Shown piece by piece: positions 9,258 through 20,361 of a stretch of DNA of 64,000 nt; within the stretch, counting starts at the first letter, position 1, and every line of letters starts with the position of its first letter. The notes under the pieces are model-generated. The model saw nothing but the letters and a program-made list of their open reading frames with translations. It was not told the origin of the DNA and made no database searches. The DNA is from Gautieria morchelliformis (Eukaryota > Basidiomycota > Agaricomycetes > Gomphales > Gomphaceae). The translations under genes and the position numbers were made by a program. The stretch covers positions 1 to 64,000 of the forward strand of contig WHVA01000588.1 of the NCBI GenBank assembly GCA_015179125.1, read 5' to 3'.

Positions 9258-11272
9258 CTACGACTCATAGAGGTCATCCATGATGGAATCCTCTAGAGTT
9301 GCCAATATGATGACATCGTCGTCGTATGGGGCTGGTGGAGCACGTGACACCTCCAGGGGCACCTCCGTGTCCATGGTGGTGATTGGGTGAGGCTGTTCTG
9401 CCTCACCACTAGCGGTGGTTTCCGCTTGGATGATGGGGCCAGCATCCTCGGAGCATAGCCTCAACGGCCGGGTCCTCAGTCTGAGGAGGGGGCCGGAAGC
9501 GCGCCAGCTCCTGATTGAGCTGAGCATGGGTGAGAGGTTGCGGTACTGCGGCCCTCACATGGCTGGTCTTGAGGACCTTTTGCTGGCCCTCACGAGCGGC
9601 AGCGCTGAATGCCACACCGGTGAGGCTGCATTGAACATAATGTTCAATGCGTGCCACTCGCTCGCGAGTGACCCCCGCGTAGTGGGCCAACCATCTCGTG
9701 ATCTCGGCGAGGGGGATGTCGGGGCCAGCTCGGCCCCCCATGGGGTATGGGCCCGTGATGGAGAGCCGCAGGCTGGTGCTCTGCAGCGTCAGGACTTCCC
9801 TGGCATCGACAAGGCTCAACCATTGGTTGGTCGAGCCGAACAAGTCGAGCAGCCTCACCCTGAGAGGCGATGCGACCCCTTTGACCCGGGGCGCGAGGGC
9901 CTTCAACCACATCCAGACGTCCATATCATCTAGGTTGAAGGTACCATCCGCGTTGTCACGGATGGCTGACGGGATTCCTTCGGGGTTGTGTATCCAGCCC
10001 CTTAGGATGGCAGCGATGTCGTGCGGGGTGCTGCCTGCTATCATGAGACAATCCCTTTTGGGATTCCGAGCGCGTTGTTTGCGCTCGATGCGTTTGAACA
10101 CGCCGATCATCTCGCAAGTGTGCACGAGTTGTGGCGTTTCTTTCACCCGCGCTAGGAGCTCGACGAAGCGTGGGTCGTCGAGCGGCCAGACATTGTACCA
10201 TTGAGTACGACACTGTTGGGCCTTCCCTACTGGTCTTGGTAGGAGGCCCGTCTCGGAGATCGGTGGGTCTCTGGGTGGGATGATCATTCCCTCCCCCGGG
10301 TAGGGAGGGTGAACTGTCCCCGCTGGTGGAGGCAGGACTACGCCAGGCCCGATGTACTGGGCCTCGACCTGTGCTACCCGCCATTGAAGGGCCGGGTCGT
10401 TGATCGTGTACGACGGAGATGCCGCCAGGTATGCGCTGATCGCGCTTTCCTTCGCAATGGCTAGCCCATTGACGGTGTTGGGGGTTCCACGCAATTTCTT
10501 GCGCTTCTTCTTCGGCTGCTCTGCCAGCCGCTGTGCCCTCACCGGGTCGTACGTCTTCCAGACAGAGGAGTCGGACTCCCATCCATCCAGGGCACCGTAC
10601 GCGGCGTCGGAAGGTGCGCTCAGCCCCTCTGTCATTGTCGTTGTTGGGGTCGGCGCAGATAATCGGGATGCTAGCCCTGATGTTGCGCGCGCCGGCAAGG
10701 GCGTCGTCGCGCGAGGTGATGATGGCCCGGCCACTGGGTCCGTGGCCAGGTCATGGCGCGGCCTTTTTGAGGCTGCGTGGACGAGTGACCTGGAGCTGGG
10801 CTGCGCTCAGCTGCTGCTCCAGTTCCTTTATTTTGGCGCACTCGGCTTCGAGCGCGTCGTCGCGGTCTTCGACCACGGGTTCCAACTCCTTGACCTCCTT
10901 TTTGAGGTCATGAATGTCCCTGAGGGGCTCCTCTCGTGCATCACGCGCGATGCCCCTCGGGAGCCATCCCCAGGCCACATCGACGGCATCACCAATGTCC
11001 TCGTCCCGCAATTTGACCTTGCGGGTGCCGGTTGTGGCTCTTAGGTGCACGGCGTAGTCCGTGCACGTTGCACAATCGTCGGGGTGGACAATTGCGAGGG
11101 CATCTTCCCATCCTATGATCATCCAGTGCTCCTGGTCGACTGGAGCACGTAGGATGTCCGCGGCCCCCTGTCTCGGGGCCATTGTGCGCGTTGTGGACGT
11201 TGACGGATCAACGTCCATCCCATCTTTGGGGGGCATCATCTTTGTGGGGAGATGATGGTGGTTAGCTTCCAA
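9258..11272 (-). pseudogene. G1 ORF3: accessory protein between integrase and 3' LTR (copy B)
   Basis: This is a third coding region of about 650 codons on the same strand as pol, starting about 90 bp after the integrase stop. In order: an N-terminal domain with HWMIIGWEDALAIVHPDD and a CATC pair, a charged heptad-like segment (HDLKKEVKELE to IKELEQQL) that should form a coiled coil, a low-complexity Ser/Thr/Pro linker, and a basic patch (PKKKRKKLRGTPN). A large C-terminal domain follows (DDMDVWMWLKALAPRVKGV, then GGRAGPDIPLAEITRWLAHY), with an acidic tail ending SIMDDLYES. I see no signal peptide, membrane span or protease/RT/integrase motif, so it is not an obvious env. The basic patch could be a nuclear-localisation signal (inference). 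Two frame changes (near 10740 and 9440) make this copy a pseudogene. The function is unknown; conservation across four copies argues that it belonged to the element. Confidence 0.72.
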
Positions 11273-11360
11273 GAAGCGATGCGCCCTTGGAAAGATCCGA
11301 GGCGAAAATTTAACTGCGCTGTGGCTGGCACATCACGTGGTCTGCACGTGACAGATGCGT

Positions 11361-11704
11361 CTAGCGGTGTCTGGGGAGGTCACGTGGCTTGCTCACCCCC
11401 CGATCTAGGGCTTCAAGGTCCTTGCAGGACGACATGGGTTCCCATGTCACGTCACCTAGGGTCCAGCGGACCTGGAACTCCAGGTCCGTCGAGTTTATCC
11501 ATCGATGTGCGATAATCTCGTCGACGATCCACTCCTCATCGTCATTCACTCCAAAGTCATAAAATGACTTGGCCTCACAACGAGGGAATAATTCGTCGTT
11601 GTTAGCCTCGTATCGTCGTACGAGGCTTGAATGAAAGACCGGCGAAATACGATGGCTTTTCAGCTCATTGGGAAGATCAAGGGTCACCATCGAGGTGTCG
11701 TTGT
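11361..11704 (-). pseudogene. G1 integrase C-terminus with chromodomain (copy B)
   Basis: This has the tail of the GPY/F-type module (SPVFHSSLVRRYEA) and a chromodomain-like end (EEWIVDEIIAHRW, then WTLGDVTWEPMSSCKDLEAL). It is cut on its N-terminal side by the C1 copia LTR at 11705. In chromoviruses such a module tethers integration to chromatin. Confidence 0.8.
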
Positions 11705-12352
11705 TGTAGAGGACAGGAATTATAGGCAGTATGTTCAGACTTGGTGCTCAAAAGAAGACTAGAAATTAATTCACTCTCTCAGTGAATTTAGTTGTCACTA
11801 TAGATATATTATACACTACCTAGAAATTAATTGACTACAGGATTTCTAGGTCAACAAATCAAAAAGAAACAAGACTAATTTACTTGCCTCTCTCAGTGAA
11901 TTTAGTTGTCACTATAAATATATTATACACTACCTAGAAATTAATTCACTACAGTATTTCTTGGTCAACAAATCAAAAAGAAACAAGACTAATTTACTTG
12001 CCTCTCTCAGTGAATTTAGTTGTCACTGAGAGAGGAGGGAAATGTGTCTCATGCGCATGTACTACTAGCCAGCGCTTTATCGCCCGTGAGGCCACGGTGT
12101 GCCATGCTAGGCGCCCATAGAATGTAGCGCGTTAGTGAACAGCTGCAGCTCAAAAAGGAAACTTGTCCACAACCACCCACAAAGGGTCGGTTGGACAGAA
12201 CATGAAAAGAAGTAGAAATACAGCTTTGAAAAATCAAAGAAAAATTTGACAAATCATAGAATGAATGTCAGCATGGTTTCAAGTCAAAATCAAAAGAAAT
12301 CCGAATGGTGGAATCTATTTGGCTTGATTTTGGTGCAGGAGCATAAATGCAC
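11705..12352 (-). repeat. C1 LTR with 114-bp tandem repeat
   Basis: It aligns with the 488-bp C1 LTR at 19861-20348 but is longer. A 114-bp unit starting ctctctcagtgaattt is present at 11774-11887 and 11888-12001, with a partial third copy from 12002; the other LTR has one 109-bp unit plus the partial copy. The inner edge has lost the terminal CAACA present at 20348. The gypsy word gttgt precedes the LTR. Confidence 0.8.
12001..12035. repeat. Perfect 13-bp inverted repeat in C1 LTR
   Basis: cctctctcagtga (12001-12013) and tcactgagagagg (12023-12035) are exact inverted copies around a 9-nt loop. The equivalent site at 20036-20069 keeps the hairpin with one imperfect pair. Confidence 0.8.
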
Positions 12353-12361
12353 CCCTCAAGC

Positions 12362-14325
12362 CTAATATATTCCAAGCTTCTCGTTAAGGATCTTCACTCT
12401 AGGACTAGGAAGTCCTTTAGTGAGAATATCTGCCAGCATTTGTTCTGTTGGCAAATATACGAGATTGGCTTCTTGATTTTTGATTATATCTCGAAGGAAA
12501 TATAATCTGATGTCGAAATGCTTGGTTCTCGTGTGCTGTTGAGTTCCATACGTGATTGCAATGGCTGATTGATTGTGTGAATAAACTTGGATGGGTCTGT
12601 TCAGCGGTTGGAATATTTCAGAAATAAAATGGCGCATCCAAAGAGCCTCTTTGCCCACATGGGTCAGGGCGATGAATTCGGCTTCAGTTGATGAGAGGGC
12701 TACTATCGATTGTTTCTGGCAACTCCATGAAACAGTGCCTCCATCAATCTGAAATAAATATGCCGAATATGAACACCTATGACTCTGTGAACCCCAATCC
12801 GCATCTGAATACCCCATCAAGCCATCTCGATTTCTTCCAAGTGTGAGTTTGTAATGCTTCGTGCCTTTCAAGTATTTGAAGACACGTTTAACTGCATTCC
12901 AATGTGTGCCACCTGGATTTTCGAGGAATTGTGAGAGTAATGACACCGAAAATGCAATGTCAGGTCGAGTGGCTACAGCTGCCCACATCAGTGATCCTAT
13001 GGCTTGCCTGTATGGAATCTTCGACATGGCTTTCTTGCCTCTCTCTGTAGAAGGACATTGGTCTTTAGATAATTTTACGGCTGGATCAAGAGGCGTAGCA
13101 TAAGTCTTCGCATCTTTGAGATTGAATTTTTTGATGATCTTCTCGATGTATGTGGGTTGTGAAATTGCAATGGTTTTCTTCTGCCAGTCTCTTTCAATTT
13201 TGAGGTTCAATAGCCAATGAATCTCGCCTAGATCTTTCATACTGAAGACCTGAGCAAGATCTCGTTTGACTTCGTCCAGGACTGACTGATTCTCAGCTGT
13301 GATGGTGAGGTCGTCCACAGCTGTTGCAATAATCACATGCCCCTTTCTGCCACGTCTATAAAATACAGCCCCATCCGTGGCTGATGTAGTGAATCATAAC
13401 TTGTGGAATTCACCACTTAGACGTTTGTACCATTCTCTTCCAGATTGTTTGAGGCCTTAAAGTGCTTTCTTCAAAAGTAACACTTCATCTTTGTCTCCAG
13501 ACTCATATCCATACGGCTGCTTCATGTAAATGGGTTCAGGCAATGTAGCATTGAGGTATGCATAGTCCATGTCCTTTGATGAATAGGCCAGTCATTCCTA
13601 GCAGCAATGGCGCATATGATCCATAGGGAGGATAACCGAGCAACAGGTGAGGATTTCTCATCATAGTTGACTCCAAACTTCTGTGTGAAGCCTTGGGCGA
13701 CCATTATCGATTTTGGCATTATTGGTGTCCCTTCTGGATTACGCTTTCAAAGGTAGACCCATTTGTTACCGACAATATTGGCTCCAGGAGGTGGTTTGGC
13801 TTGTTCCCACACTCCCTTGTCGATTAGGGCCTCGTACTCTTTGTCCATTGATTTCTTCCACATAGGATTATTCAGAGCTTCGTCTGCATTGCTAGGTTCA
13901 ACTTGACTCAAATCCGGCGCCTTGTCATTGTTTTGACCGTTAGTTGGAAACGCACTGATGGCAAACTCATAACTACTGATGCCATCAATCTCGGAGGATA
14001 ATTCTTGGTTGAATAGATTTTCTTTATGGTCCTCAATGTCCTCATAAGCTAGCCTAGTCATATGTGCGCCAGCTTGTCTCTGAGTTTGAGATCTTGTTAT
14101 GGGACCTGTTGGGGCCGGCTGCACTTGTTGTTGACGAATCCTTTCGCTTCTCCTTATCGGTTCAGCTTCTCTAGGTCTGTCATCAACTCCCTGAATAGGT
14201 TGCAGCTCTTCAAGATATTCCTCTGGTGCACTTTCATCAATTTCTTCGATCTTTGCCTCTTCAGTGACTAAGCGACCGGGCACAGGCACTGATGCTGGAA
14301 TGGCCTTCTTCTCCTCTCTAGACAT
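12362..14325 (-). pseudogene. C1 copia RT and RNase H, with upstream linker
   Basis: The integrase-RT linker is at 14325-13900 (RSERIRQQQVQPAPTGPITR). The RT start follows (KGVWEQAKPPPGANIVGNKW), then fingers and palm with frame changes near 13747, 13520 and 13340. The active site reads AVDDL instead of the usual YVDDL. RNase H is at about 12820-12500 (SDADWGSQ and SSTEAEF). The third RNase H carboxylate is lost: YSHNQSAI where family members have SDNQSA. The end, GLPSPRVKILNEKLGIY, abuts the LTR. Frame breaks and the catalytic substitution both show a dead copy. Confidence 0.88.
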
Positions 14326-14367
14326 AGGTAGCTTGGATTCCTCAATAGAAATGATTGGGACTTTTCC

Positions 14368-14738
14368 CTACTTCATCTCTGAATCAAATACCATGTTTCG
14401 CTCGACAGAAACTTTGTGAGAGTCAGGCCAATAAACATAATGACCATGGCTCTGCGCAGAAATTCCTATCCACCGAGCTCTTTTGGCACGAGCTGCCAAT
14501 TTATCTCCCTGAGTGACCTTGACATAGACTTCGGTTTCCCACATATGAATGTCTTTGAGATTCGGCTTCTCATGGTGAATCATTTCGTAAGGCGTTTTAT
14601 CCGGCAGAGCTCTTGTATGCGTCCTATTCCTAAGATAATTGGCATGCTGTATCGCATAGCCCCATAACATCTTAGGAAGGCCTGATTCCAACAGCATGGC
14701 ACGAGTTCTCTCAGTGAGAGTTCGGTTCAGACGTTCGG
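14368..14738 (-). pseudogene. C1 copia integrase C-terminal part
   Basis: This encodes the copia integrase segment LNRTLTERTRAMLLESGLPK, which includes the third catalytic carboxylate region, then the Trp-rich stretch and DKTPYEMIHHEKPNL. It is interrupted at the E-R-L-N-R-T position by the G1 copy C LTR. Confidence 0.85.
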
Positions 14739-14953
14739 TGTAAAGGATGTTGATCTTAGGACCTTGTATCACAAGGGCACTGCAGAACTTGACCAATGAG
14801 TGGTATTCTGAATGCTAGGTAGTGACAGGTAAGAGTAAGATGCGATGGGGACTGCTGGCCGGTTCCCACGCATAAACTATACAGTGGGTCCATAAGGGGC
14901 CCACTGGGATTATGTAATAACTAATGTTCATGTAGATACATAGGTTATTTACA
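14739..14953 (-). repeat. G1 LTR (3' LTR of copy C)
   Basis: 215 bp, TGTAAA to TTTACA. It lies directly inside the C1 integrase reading frame at its left edge. Confidence 0.92.
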
Positions 14954-14986
14954 CCCTTCCCCTCTATAGACAACTATAGGGGTCGA

Positions 14987-17224
14987 CTACGACTCATAGA
15001 GGTCATCAATAATGGAGTCCTCTAGAGTGGTCGATACGATGACGTCGTCATCATATGGGGCCGGTGGAGCGCATGACTCCTCCGGGGGCACCTCCGCGTC
15101 ATCGGTGGTGATTGGGTGAGGCTGGTCGGCCTCACAACTAGCGGCGGTATCCACTTGGGTGATGAGGCCAGCGTCCTCGTGGAGCATGGCCTCAACGGCC
15201 AGGTCCTCAGCCTGAGGAGGGGGCCGGAAGCGCGCCAGCTCTTGGTCAAGCTGAGCATGAGTGAGGGGTTGCGGCACCACGGCCCTCACATGGCTGGTCT
15301 CAAGGACCTTTTGTTGGCCCTCGCGGGTGGCAGCACTGAATGCCGCGCCGGTGATGCTGCGTTGAACATAGTGTTCAATGCGTGCCACTCGCTCGCGAGT
15401 GACCCCCACGTAGCGGGCCAACCATCTCACGATCTTGGTGAGGGGGATGTCGGGGCCGGCTCGGCCCCCCATGGGGAAGGGGCCCGTGATGGAGAGCTGC
15501 AGGGTGGTGCTCTGAGGCATCAGCACTTCCCTGGCGTCGACGAGGCTCGACCATTGGTCTGTCGAGCCGAATAGGTCGAGTAGCCTCGCCCTGAGAGGTG
15601 ATGCGACCCCTTTGACCCGGGGCGCAAGGGCCTTCAACCACATCCAGACGTCCATGTCGTCTAGGTTGAAGGTGCCATCCGCTTTGTCACGGATGGCTGA
15701 TGGGATTCCTTCAGGGTTGTGTATCCAACCCTTTAGGATGGCCGTGATATTGTGGGGGGTACCGCCTGCTATCACGAGACAATCCCTTTTGGGATTGCGA
15801 GCGTGTTGTTCGTGCTCAATGCGTTTAAATACGCCGATCATCTCGTGTGTACGCGTGAGCTGTGGCGTTTCTTTTGCCCGCGCTAGGAGTTCGACGAAGT
15901 GTGGGTCGTCGAGCGGGCAGACGTTGTACCATTGAGTACGACACTGTTGGGCCTTCCCTACCGGCCGTGGTAGGAGGCCCATCTCGGAGATCGGTGGATC
16001 TCTGAGTGGGATGAGCGTCCCCTCCCCTGGGTAGGGAGGGTGAACTGTCCCCGCCGGCGGAGGCAGGGCCACGCCAGGCCCGATGTACTGGGCCTCGACC
16101 TGTGCTATCCGCCGTTGAAGGGTGAGGTCGTTGATAGTGTGTGACGATGACGCCGCTAGGTAAGCGCTAATCGCGCTTTCCCTCACAATGACTAGCCCAT
16201 TGACGGTGTTGGGGGTGCCGCGCAATTTCTTGCGCTTTTTCTTTGGCTGCTCTGCCAGCCGCTGTGCCCTTTCCGTGTTAGAAATCGATGTCATACCTAC
16301 ATGGACCCACATCTACTCCACGTCATCAGTTTCGATTCCGCTACTCCGCTTCTTTCCTCAGTCGTTCATGCACCACGAACATCTGAGGTAAGAATGCATA
16401 GTTACGCTCACTGTTCTCTGCATATTACTTACTCGCACTGTAGCTTACTATAGTGCAGGTAATACTAGTCGTTCATGCACCACGAACGTCTGAGCTTACT
16501 ATGGTGCAGATCCCAATATTCCGGGTCATACGTCTTCCAGACGGACGAGTCTGACTCCCATCCTTCTGGGACGCCGTACGCAGAGTTGGAACGCGTGCTA
16601 TGCCCTTCCGTTGTTGTCATTGTCGGGGTCAGCGCCGACAATCGGGATGCTAGCCCTGATGTTGCACGCGCCGGCAAAGGCGCCGTCGCATGAGGTGATG
16701 ATGGCCCGGCCACTGGATCCATGGTCGGGTCATGTTGCGGCCTTTTTGAGGCAGCGTGGGCGAACTTGAGCTGGAGCTGGGCTGCACTCAGCTGCTCCTC
16801 GAGCTGTTTTATTTTGGCACGCTCGGCTTCGAGTGCCTCATCGCGGTCTTCAACCATGCGTTCCAACTCCTTGACCTCTTTTTTGAGGTCGTGGATGTCC
16901 CGAAGGATCTCTTCTCGCGCGTCACGCGCGATGCCCCTTGGGAGCCATCCCCAGGCTGCATCAACAGCGTCGCCGATGTCTCCATCCTGCAATTTGACTT
17001 GCGGGTGGGTGCCTGTAGCGGCCCTTAAGTGCGTGGCGTAGTCCATGCACATTGCGCAATCGTCCGGGTGGACGATGGCGAGGGCATCCTCCCATCCCAC
17101 AATCATCCAGTGCTCCTGGTCTACTGGAGCATGGAGAATATCTGCGGCCCCCTGTCTTGGGGCCGTTGCTCGCGTTGTGGACCGTTGACGGATCAATGTC
17201 CATCCCATCTTTGGGGGGCATCAT
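14987..17224 (-). pseudogene. G1 ORF3 (copy C), split by a solo LTR
   Basis: Same accessory protein as at 9258-11272, starting MMPPKDGMDIDPS about 120 bp after the integrase stop. The N-terminal domain (HWMIVGWEDALAIVHPDDC) and coiled-coil segment are at 17200-16750, and the low-complexity linker runs to 16524. After a 243-bp inserted LTR the frame resumes with RAQRLAEQPKKKRKKL and runs uninterrupted to the acidic end SIIDDLYES at 14987. Apart from the insertion and one frame change near 17150, this is the best preserved ORF3, with 400 open codons in its C-terminal part. No known enzyme motif is visible. Function unknown. Confidence 0.75.
16276..16518. repeat. Solo LTR (243 bp) inside ORF3, TSD TTCCG
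   Basis: The 5-bp repeat ttccg is at 16271-16275 and 16519-16523. The insert begins TGTTAGAAATCG. Read on the other strand it begins TATTGGGATC, so one terminal base seems mutated from TG. Removing it and one TTCCG restores the ORF3 frame at KTYDP/RAQR. It contains an internal duplication around tcgttcatgcaccacgaac (16362 and 16470). Confidence 0.8.
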
Positions 17225-17343
17225 CTTCGTGGGGATGATGGTGGTTAGCTTCCAAGAAGCGATGCGCCCTCGGAAAGATCCGAGGTGAAAGTTTAACCGC
17301 GCCGTGGCCGGCGCGTCATGTGGTCTGCACGTGACAGACGCGT

Positions 17344-18680
17344 CTAGCGGCGTCTGGGGAGGTCACGTGGCTTGCCCAACCCCCGAAGCTCTAGATAGCT
17401 ATCTAGGGCTTCAAGGTCCTTGCAGGACGACATGGGTTCCGATGTCACGTCGCCTAGGGTCCAACGGATCTGGAACTCCAGGTCCGTCGAGTTTATCCAT
17501 CGATGTGTGATAATCTCGTCGACGAGCCACTCGTTGTCGTCATTCGCTCCGAAGTCATAAAATGACTTGGCCTCACAACGAGGGAATAATTCGTCTTTGT
17601 TAGCCTCGTATCGTCGTACGAGGCTTGAATGGAAGACCGGCGAAATGTGACGGCTTTTCAGCTCGTCGGGAAGATCAAGGGTCACCGTCGAGGCGTCGTT
17701 GTGAGCCTCGACGACGCGGTACAGTCCGATGTACCGCGGGACTAGTTTTATGGCTCTTCCTTTCGGGAGAGTTAGGTTTTGTGTCGAAAGGTAGACGTGG
17801 TCGTTGGCCGCATATCTGTCGCTCGCCATACGTTTCTTATTTGCGTGAAACGTTTGCGTCACTCGATGCTCTATGATTGCATCGTGTGCCGCCATCAGGT
17901 TCCATTTTGCCTGACGTGCGAACCGGGCTACCCCCTTGAATGGGGTGTCCACGGCTATGGGGAGGTCTATCCGCGGCATATAGCCGTGGTTCAGCTCGAA
18001 AGGTGCGAACCCTGTGGTCGCACTGACGTTGCTGTTGAGGGCGACCTCAACCATTGGGCATTTCAATGCCCAATCCTTCTGATCGTCTCTGATGACCGCG
18101 CGCAATATCTGGGCGATCGAGCGGTTTGCCCGCTCGGTTGCTCCATCTGTTTGGGGATGGAAGGCAGTTGACATGAGGAGCTTAGTCCCCATGAGTCGCT
18201 GTAGTTCACGCCAGAAGATCGACGTGAACTTCGAGTCTCTGTCTGAGACGATGGAGTCGGGAACTCTGTGGAGTCGGATGACCTCCTTCAGAAACAGCCA
18301 GGCTACTCCCTTGGCTGACACGCTCGTCGTGGTTGGTACGAGGTGTACGAGCGACATTAGTTGGTCGATGACTACCATCAGGTAGTCACAGTCGTTGGAT
18401 TTGGGCAGGGGCCCCATGAAGTCAATGCCAATCGACTGCCACGGCCTATCTGGAATGGGTAGGCTGTGTAGTAGGCCTTTGGGCCATAGTGGCCTGGTTT
18501 TCGTCATCTGGCACTTCACACATGATGTGCAGAACGACTCTACATCTGGGCCCATGCGTGGCCACCAATATTATCTTCGAACATAGTTCGAAGTCTTCAG
18601 ATGGCCGTAGTGGCCGACTATCTGATGTGCCCGATCGATGATGATTTCGATCAGCCTCCTTCCCCCCTGAAGACAGAGCG
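17344..18680 (-). pseudogene. G1 integrase with GPY/F-type module and chromodomain (copy C)
   Basis: 403 open codons run from 18555 to 17344, with the N-terminal zinc-binding part in another frame upstream. The zinc end (FCTSCVKCQ) is followed by the D,D,E core: IDFMGPLP (first Asp), VSDRDSKF (second Asp) and GATERANRS (Glu). Then come the GPY/F-like RYIGLYRVVEA and the C-terminal chromodomain-like segment (NEWLVDEIITHRW). Integrase inserts element cDNA into the genome. This is the best preserved G1 integrase in the window, but the pol frame is broken upstream of it. Confidence 0.88.
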
Positions 18681-18829
18681 GGGGATGGCAATGATGTCTC
18701 TTTTGAGCTGGTTTTTTGTCCCGATCAGCCCGTCCCAGACCCCGAATCTAGGGTGTGTGTCCGGGTGCGCCATGATCTTTGTGAACATGGTGTCCCTGTG
18801 GTACGGGTCTCGTAGGACCTTAGACAGGT

Positions 18830-19860
18830 CTACGCCTTGCTCAACGACCCGGTGCAGGGGCGCGCCGTCATTTCCTGCTGCGTTGGCTCTGACGTCATCG
18901 TCGTTGTCGCGGGCTCTGGTGAGCCCTCGTTTAATGCGGCGGCTTCCGTTACTCTCACCTCTGTCTTCTCAGCGAGGCGTTTAGAGCGTCTTGTCGCCGC
19001 TGTTTGAAACTCGACATACCGGTCAGTTGGCAATAACTCACCGTCTGGGTCCAAATGCGCATCTGCGTTCACGAAGACATGGTCCGGGTGATTGTCATCA
19101 CTTGTGTCGTTCTCGTAGTAGCGCGACAGGCAGTCCGCTACCTTGTTCTCTACACCGTCAACATGAACGGTGTTGAAATTGAACCTGGATAGAAACTCCC
19201 ACCATCTGACCTGTCGGTCAGATAGGCTCCTCTGGGTCTCGAAGTACTCGAGCCCTTTGTGGTCTGTGACGAGGGTGAAGCTTCGTCCCAGCAGTTTGTC
19301 CTCCCATTTCATGAGAGCCTCGAGCACCGCGTTCGTCTCATGCTTGTGAGTCCCGTAGTGTTGCTGAGCAACACTGAACTTCTTTGACAAGAAGCCGGCA
19401 GGTCGACAGGTTTTCCAGTCAGGACCTTGGCCGTAGACCGCACCGATGCCGGCTTTTGACCCGTTGGTGATCACCCAGATCGGCTCTGGGCACCTTGCAT
19501 CTACTGGACGCAGGATCGGGGCCTTACAGGCCAACGCCTTAATGCTTTGCCAGCATTTGTCTAGTAGTGGAGTCCATTCGAATGGACGGTTATTACGCGC
19601 ACAGCCCGATAGTGGGGTGGTATATGTGCTAACATCTGGCATGTAGTGTGCCAGATACTGTACCAGCCCGAGGAACCGCTGGACGTCGTTGAACGTCCGT
19701 GGCCTACGCCACTCGCGGATGCGTTGCATCTTGTCCTCGTCGGCATGTACCCCTCGGCCATCAATTATATGGCCGAGACACTCCATTCGGATGGAATAGA
19801 GGTCCACCTTTTTCTTGCTCAGAAAAAGGTGATTCTTCCTCAGTCTGTCAAAGATGATGT
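18830..19860 (-). pseudogene. G1 RT C-terminus and RNase H (copy C)
   Basis: The RT connection segment (MECLGHIIDGRGVHADEDK, RRPRTFNDVQRFLGLVQYL) is followed by a Ty3-type RNase H (GFLSKKFSVAQQHYGTHKHE, then TDHKGLEYF and NKVADCLSRYYEN). The first RNase H carboxylate is Asn here (WVITNGSKAG) where the copy at 34000 has WVITDGSKAG, so this RNase H should be inactive. The polymerase core with YVDD is missing beyond 19860. Confidence 0.85.
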
Positions 19861-20348
19861 TGTTAGCAACTCGGGGTTATGGCAGGGAAGGTTTGGTAGA
19901 GTTCTTAGAAAGCTAGAATCAAATTCACTCTCTCAGTGAATTTATTGTCACTGTTATATTAATACAATACCTAGAATCAAATTCACTCCATGATTTTCAG
20001 TCAACATGCTATGGAAATATAAACGATACTACTCGCCTCTCTCAGTGAATTTATTGTCACTGGGAGAGGAGTACTATTCTGTCTCAGAATGCATATACGT
20101 GCACCTGGCCCTTTAGCGCTCAAAAGCTTGCGCGTCGAAGTCATTTCAAACTCCGCTGGGTGCAGCCGCTTGTGAGAATAGAGGTAACAAAATGAAATGG
20201 AGAGGTAGAGAGTGACTGGAAAATCTCGAAAATAACCAGAGAAGTGAATGCATGGTACAAGAACAATGTGAGAAGAAATTGAAACACCATACAATAAATT
20301 GAATACATTATCCTTGATTTTGGTGCAGGAGCATAAATGCATCCAACA
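19861..20348 (-). repeat. C1 LTR (488 bp)
   Basis: It begins TGTTAGCAAC on the plus strand and ends CATCCAACA. It contains the hairpin at 20036-20069 and shares its right part with the LTR fragment at 28377-28646. Confidence 0.85.
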
Positions 20349-20361
20349 CGCCCCCTCAAGC

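Larger units (their letters stand above)
9009..11704 (-). mobile_element. G1 copy B: 3' LTR, ORF3 and integrase C-terminus
   Basis: The 3' LTR is at 9009-9223, followed rightward by ORF3 and the C-terminal end of integrase. The G1 sequence stops within integrase at 11704, where the C1 copia LTR begins. The left flank is copia gag. The 5' two thirds of the element are absent. Confidence 0.85.
11705..14738 (-). mobile_element. Ty1/copia family C1, copy 1 (3' half)
   Basis: The 3' LTR (11705 to about 12352) is followed rightward by RNase H, RT, the integrase-RT linker and the integrase core C-terminus, in copia order (integrase before RT). The left end is inserted in G1 copy B integrase. The right side is interrupted at 14739 by G1 copy C. 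Gag and the catalytic part of integrase are missing. Confidence 0.85.
14739..19860 (-). mobile_element. G1 copy C: 3' LTR, ORF3, integrase, RNase H, part of RT
   Basis: The 3' LTR is at 14739-14953, followed rightward by ORF3, integrase, RNase H and the end of RT. It is cut at 19860 by a second C1 LTR. It carries its own nested solo LTR at 16276-16518. Confidence 0.9.
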
